This document shows positions 61,092 to 64,000 of a DNA stretch of 64,000 nucleotides, piece by piece; the first letter of the stretch is position 1, and every line of letters begins with the position of its first letter. Where the stretch lies: the NCBI GenBank assembly GCA_018466975.1, contig CM031560.1, forward strand, positions 1,302,001 through 1,366,000. The letters run 5' to 3'. Origin of the DNA: Sparassis latifolia. Taxonomy: Eukaryota; Basidiomycota; Agaricomycetes; Polyporales; Sparassidaceae. Under the pieces are notes generated by a model. It did no database searches and had not been told where the DNA came from. It saw only the letters and a list, made by a program, of their open reading frames with translations. The position numbers and the translations under genes are program-made.

Positions 61092-64000
61092 TCACGAAGC
61101 TGCAAATCCGACAATACGGCTCACAGGTCGCAAACTCATCATAGGGTGTTTGTCTGCCACTTCCAGCCGTCCATCATCGTCCGAAAGTTCAACCTCATCA
61201 CTATTTGATATCCGGTGATGATGAGGACGATCCAAACCAGTGATGAGTTGTATTGGTGGAGGTTTTAGCAGTTCAGCACTGGGCGGCAGGCGAAGAGAAA
61301 CAGCTCTCTCAGAGAGAGCTTTGACGACATCGGCATCAAGTTGAACGTCGAATAAGTCTATGATATATCTGCGCACAGGCAGACGGTATCGTTGAGAGGA
61401 TATCGTATGGAGAGCACGGTAGAGCATAGTCGGCGATATGAAGATGTTCCTGTATTCTGGCCGCGACTTCATCCTGAAATCTTGTCAAACTAACAATCCT
61501 CTTGGCCAACGAATATACGAAATACCTTGCTAAAGACCGTGATGCTGCGTTCGCAATCACTGTGTTTGCAAGGTTGTAGATGGCTGTCATCACTTCCATC
61601 TCCTCTTCTGTTTTTGGAGGCTGAAGCCGGTCGATAGTTTCTTCACATGGTACGCACTCCCAGGGCGGCAACTATGAACTATCATGTCAATCTGCGAACC
61701 CACGAAACGAACGCGCTAACTTACGGAAAGGAAGTTGTCAAGGTCAACAGGCACGCAGATCCCTGTTGGAAACCCTAACGGCGACAGAGTTGCTTCCCAA
61801 TGATAATCGTCAAGAATCTCGGCACCTTGAGGTGTGGAAGATATGAGGCCGAGAACGAAGAAGCAGGTGCTACGGACAGATTTCAGCAAGCTTGTTCTAA
61901 GCACAACCACCGCAGTGGTCTCACCCTCGTACTGAGAGAACAAACGATCGCTCTGCAATCTCTAATATTGCAGGGATGATCTCTTCTTCCTCGAGGAAGG
62001 GTAGACCACCTTCCGTTGCTCCTATGTTTCCCTGGACCATAAAACACAGGACATCAAGACCAGCGATGGCCATCATGCTTGCGAACTCACAACCGCCCAT
62101 AAGGTGCTCTTCAATCGCATTATCAAATCCTGGTCTTCGCTCTCCATACCGTGTTGTCTGATGAATTGAGCAAACTCTGCGAAATGACCTTTCTCCTGTA
62201 GGACTTGACAACCGAGTTCCGTTTTGGCCAATACGCCATAGAAATGCGTGGCGAGGCACCCATCGAGCTTCCTACAATATTGAAGTGAGTAGAGACACTA
62301 TCATAATCAGTATCAACACACTGTATATCATCCTCTTCATCAATGGACGTAAAGTTGAAGACCTTGGCAAGGAAAACTTCGACGTGTACCACATAATGAA
62401 GATTGCGCTCCTGGAAAATGTTGTCAATGATCAGGGACAAGTGGAACAAGCGAAAACATACGTGAAACCAGAGGTCCATCTCCCGATCAATATAATCCGC
62501 GGAATATAAGAATCGAAAGCCGGTTGGCGTAGACATGAACCTTGATGCACACATCAGTATGGGTGCGATAAAATAGCAGCCTTACGCACTTCAACAGTAA
62601 AGGATGCCCTATTTCACCGAGATGATCCAAAGTCGGTTGCATCTCGACTACAGTTTGAAGGACGTCCGGCTGTTCGCACGCCTCTTCCAGAAAACGCACC
62701 GCAACTTCACGCACTTCAACAGCAGGATCATACAGCTGGGTGAGAAGGAGTCGAAGTGTCCAAGCATTCGCTGTCGCACTTCCACGCAATAGTGCGCTCA
62801 GATGGTTCGTTGCGTACAGTCGAATATGCTGACACATCGTCAAAGGGAGAGCCGTACAACCCTTGCGGGTTGAGACGCACCTTGTAGCTAGACGTAAGAG
62901 CCTTAGACAAGACAATCCGCGAATGGCCATCGCTTCAATATCGTGTGAACCTCTTTTGTGAAACCGGATAGTAGAGTGACGTACATGCTATAGTCAAGAT
63001 TCTCAATGATGCTCTTGATTAGATCTTCGCGGCTTCGGAGCTCACTAAGGCGGTAGAAAGCAGTGAAAAGTCTGAATTTCTCCATCAGGCTGCGCGCTGA
63101 GATAAGCCTTTCAACATGTGCAAAACATCAAATCACCTACTCCAGTCCCTCCTTCCGCTTGCTCAAGGTACCGAGCATCTCGAAGTATCCGAAAGTGAGG
63201 GTATCTTGCATACGCTTTTTGGAGAAAATAGGGTCAGATACAGGAGCACTGTTCAACTTCATCTGGTATTATTAGAGCTGGAAAACATATTCCTTCAGTG
63301 TACAACTCACGGGAATCAGTTGCTCTAGGCCCTCAACAATCTGGCCCAAAAACTCGTCCTCGGACAGGAAACGCACGCCATCAGGACTCGCCATCAACGC
63401 ATTGAGTAGGAGGCAACCCAATCGGACCCAACGAATATTCGTCTGGAGTGAGTGAGTGGTAATGTCAGACCAGGTAGAATTAGGTATCGCACCTTCACTC
63501 TAGCTAGATCAGAGAAACGATGGGCGAACGGATGGAAAAAAGACATGAGTCTGCGAATGTATCGGGAAACCTTGATGGCTTCTTCCATCCGTTTGGGATT
63601 GAGGAGAGGACCCTCGATAAGATCCAGCAGAGTCTCGAAACTCCACTTCGTCTGATCTTTTGTGAGCATGACCTTCAGGCACAGATCAAAAACGTCGGCC
63701 GGACAGACCACAGTGAAAGTGTTACCTGCGTGTCTAGGAGGATTGCTTGGAAACTCTTGTCATCAATCTGCATGGCTAGCTTGATCTTGGCCTGTTCCAC
63801 CTGTCGCTGACCACGTCGAACGGCATCTTCGATTGAGTTTGCTCTGAGGATGTAAAATTTGAGTTCGGCATCATATGAGGATGTTGATGAAATACCTGGG
63901 GCGCGAGTCTCCTTTACAGCTGCTGGTTGCAGACGTGCGCGATGACGGTTGTAACTATCAATGGCAGTGAGCGCAGATGTACCGACGATTCGATGCTCGT
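61092..64000 (-). CDS. RICTOR/AVO3/Ste16 TORC2 subunit, C-terminal part
   Basis: Rictor is the defining scaffold of TOR complex 2 and helps choose AGC kinase substrates such as Ypk. The gene continues past the right edge, so the N-terminus is absent; the stop is at 61092-61094. Exons show helical-repeat sequence. Near 63500-63680 lies SFETLLDLIEGPLLNPKRME with SRYIRRLMSFFHPFAHRFSD (Rictor N/M region). Near 62600-62740 lies LLLTQLYDPAVEVREVAVRF. Near 61740-61900 lies the conserved Rictor V block STCFFVLGLISSTPQGAEIL with DDYHWEATLSPLGFPTGICV. Near 61340-61470 is SRPEYRNIFISPTMLYRALH. Family is clear; internal splice sites were not fixed. It lies about 10 kb from the YPK-type kinase gene. Confidence 0.9.

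Overview
The window looks like nuclear DNA of a filamentous basidiomycete, probably an agaricomycete of polypore type; that assignment is inferred. The evidence is dense genes cut by many 50-65 base GT-AG introns, very small exons, and fungal families such as NCA2, YPQ-type PQ-loop, fungal CSC1, a YPK-type AGC kinase and a Rictor/AVO3 TORC2 subunit. No RNA gene or CRISPR array was recognised.

Layout. 1-32 kb is a conserved gene block: 3' end of YVH1 phosphatase (+), NCA2 (+), an SH3 protein (+), mitochondrial phosphate carrier (+), MSH5 (-), prohibitin 2 (-), a PQ-loop vacuolar transporter (+), an F-box protein (+), a G-patch protein (+), a small serine palmitoyltransferase subunit-like protein (+), VAP/SCS2 (-) and a full-length ABCB transporter (-). 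32.3-49 kb is an accessory island with almost no recognisable genes. It holds a CpG-rich stretch, two MITE-like elements of about 420 bp, a foldback hairpin, a 2.7 kb nested degenerate repeat array, and a broken second copy of the 5' end of the ABC transporter whose promoter side is split by a 2.49 kb terminal-inverted-repeat element. 49-64 kb is again conserved: YPK-type kinase (+), membrane-anchored Cu/Zn superoxide dismutase (+), HAD hydrolase (+), CSC1-type channel (-), NDUFS4 complex I subunit (+) and the 3' part of RICTOR (-).

How the genes relate. Four products are mitochondrial (NCA2, phosphate carrier, PHB2, NDUFS4). Several belong to the TORC2/sphingolipid/ER-contact network (RICTOR, YPK-type kinase, SPT small-subunit-like protein, VAP). 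No biosynthetic cluster is visible.

The most unusual material is the island. The repeat array at about 40.5-43.2 kb has a core that recurs more than twenty times and a superimposed unit of about 655 bp, and it is not explained by any family I know. The ABC duplicate is a natural experiment: most differences I aligned are CG to TG/CA, and it keeps a GT splice donor where the intact gene has GC.
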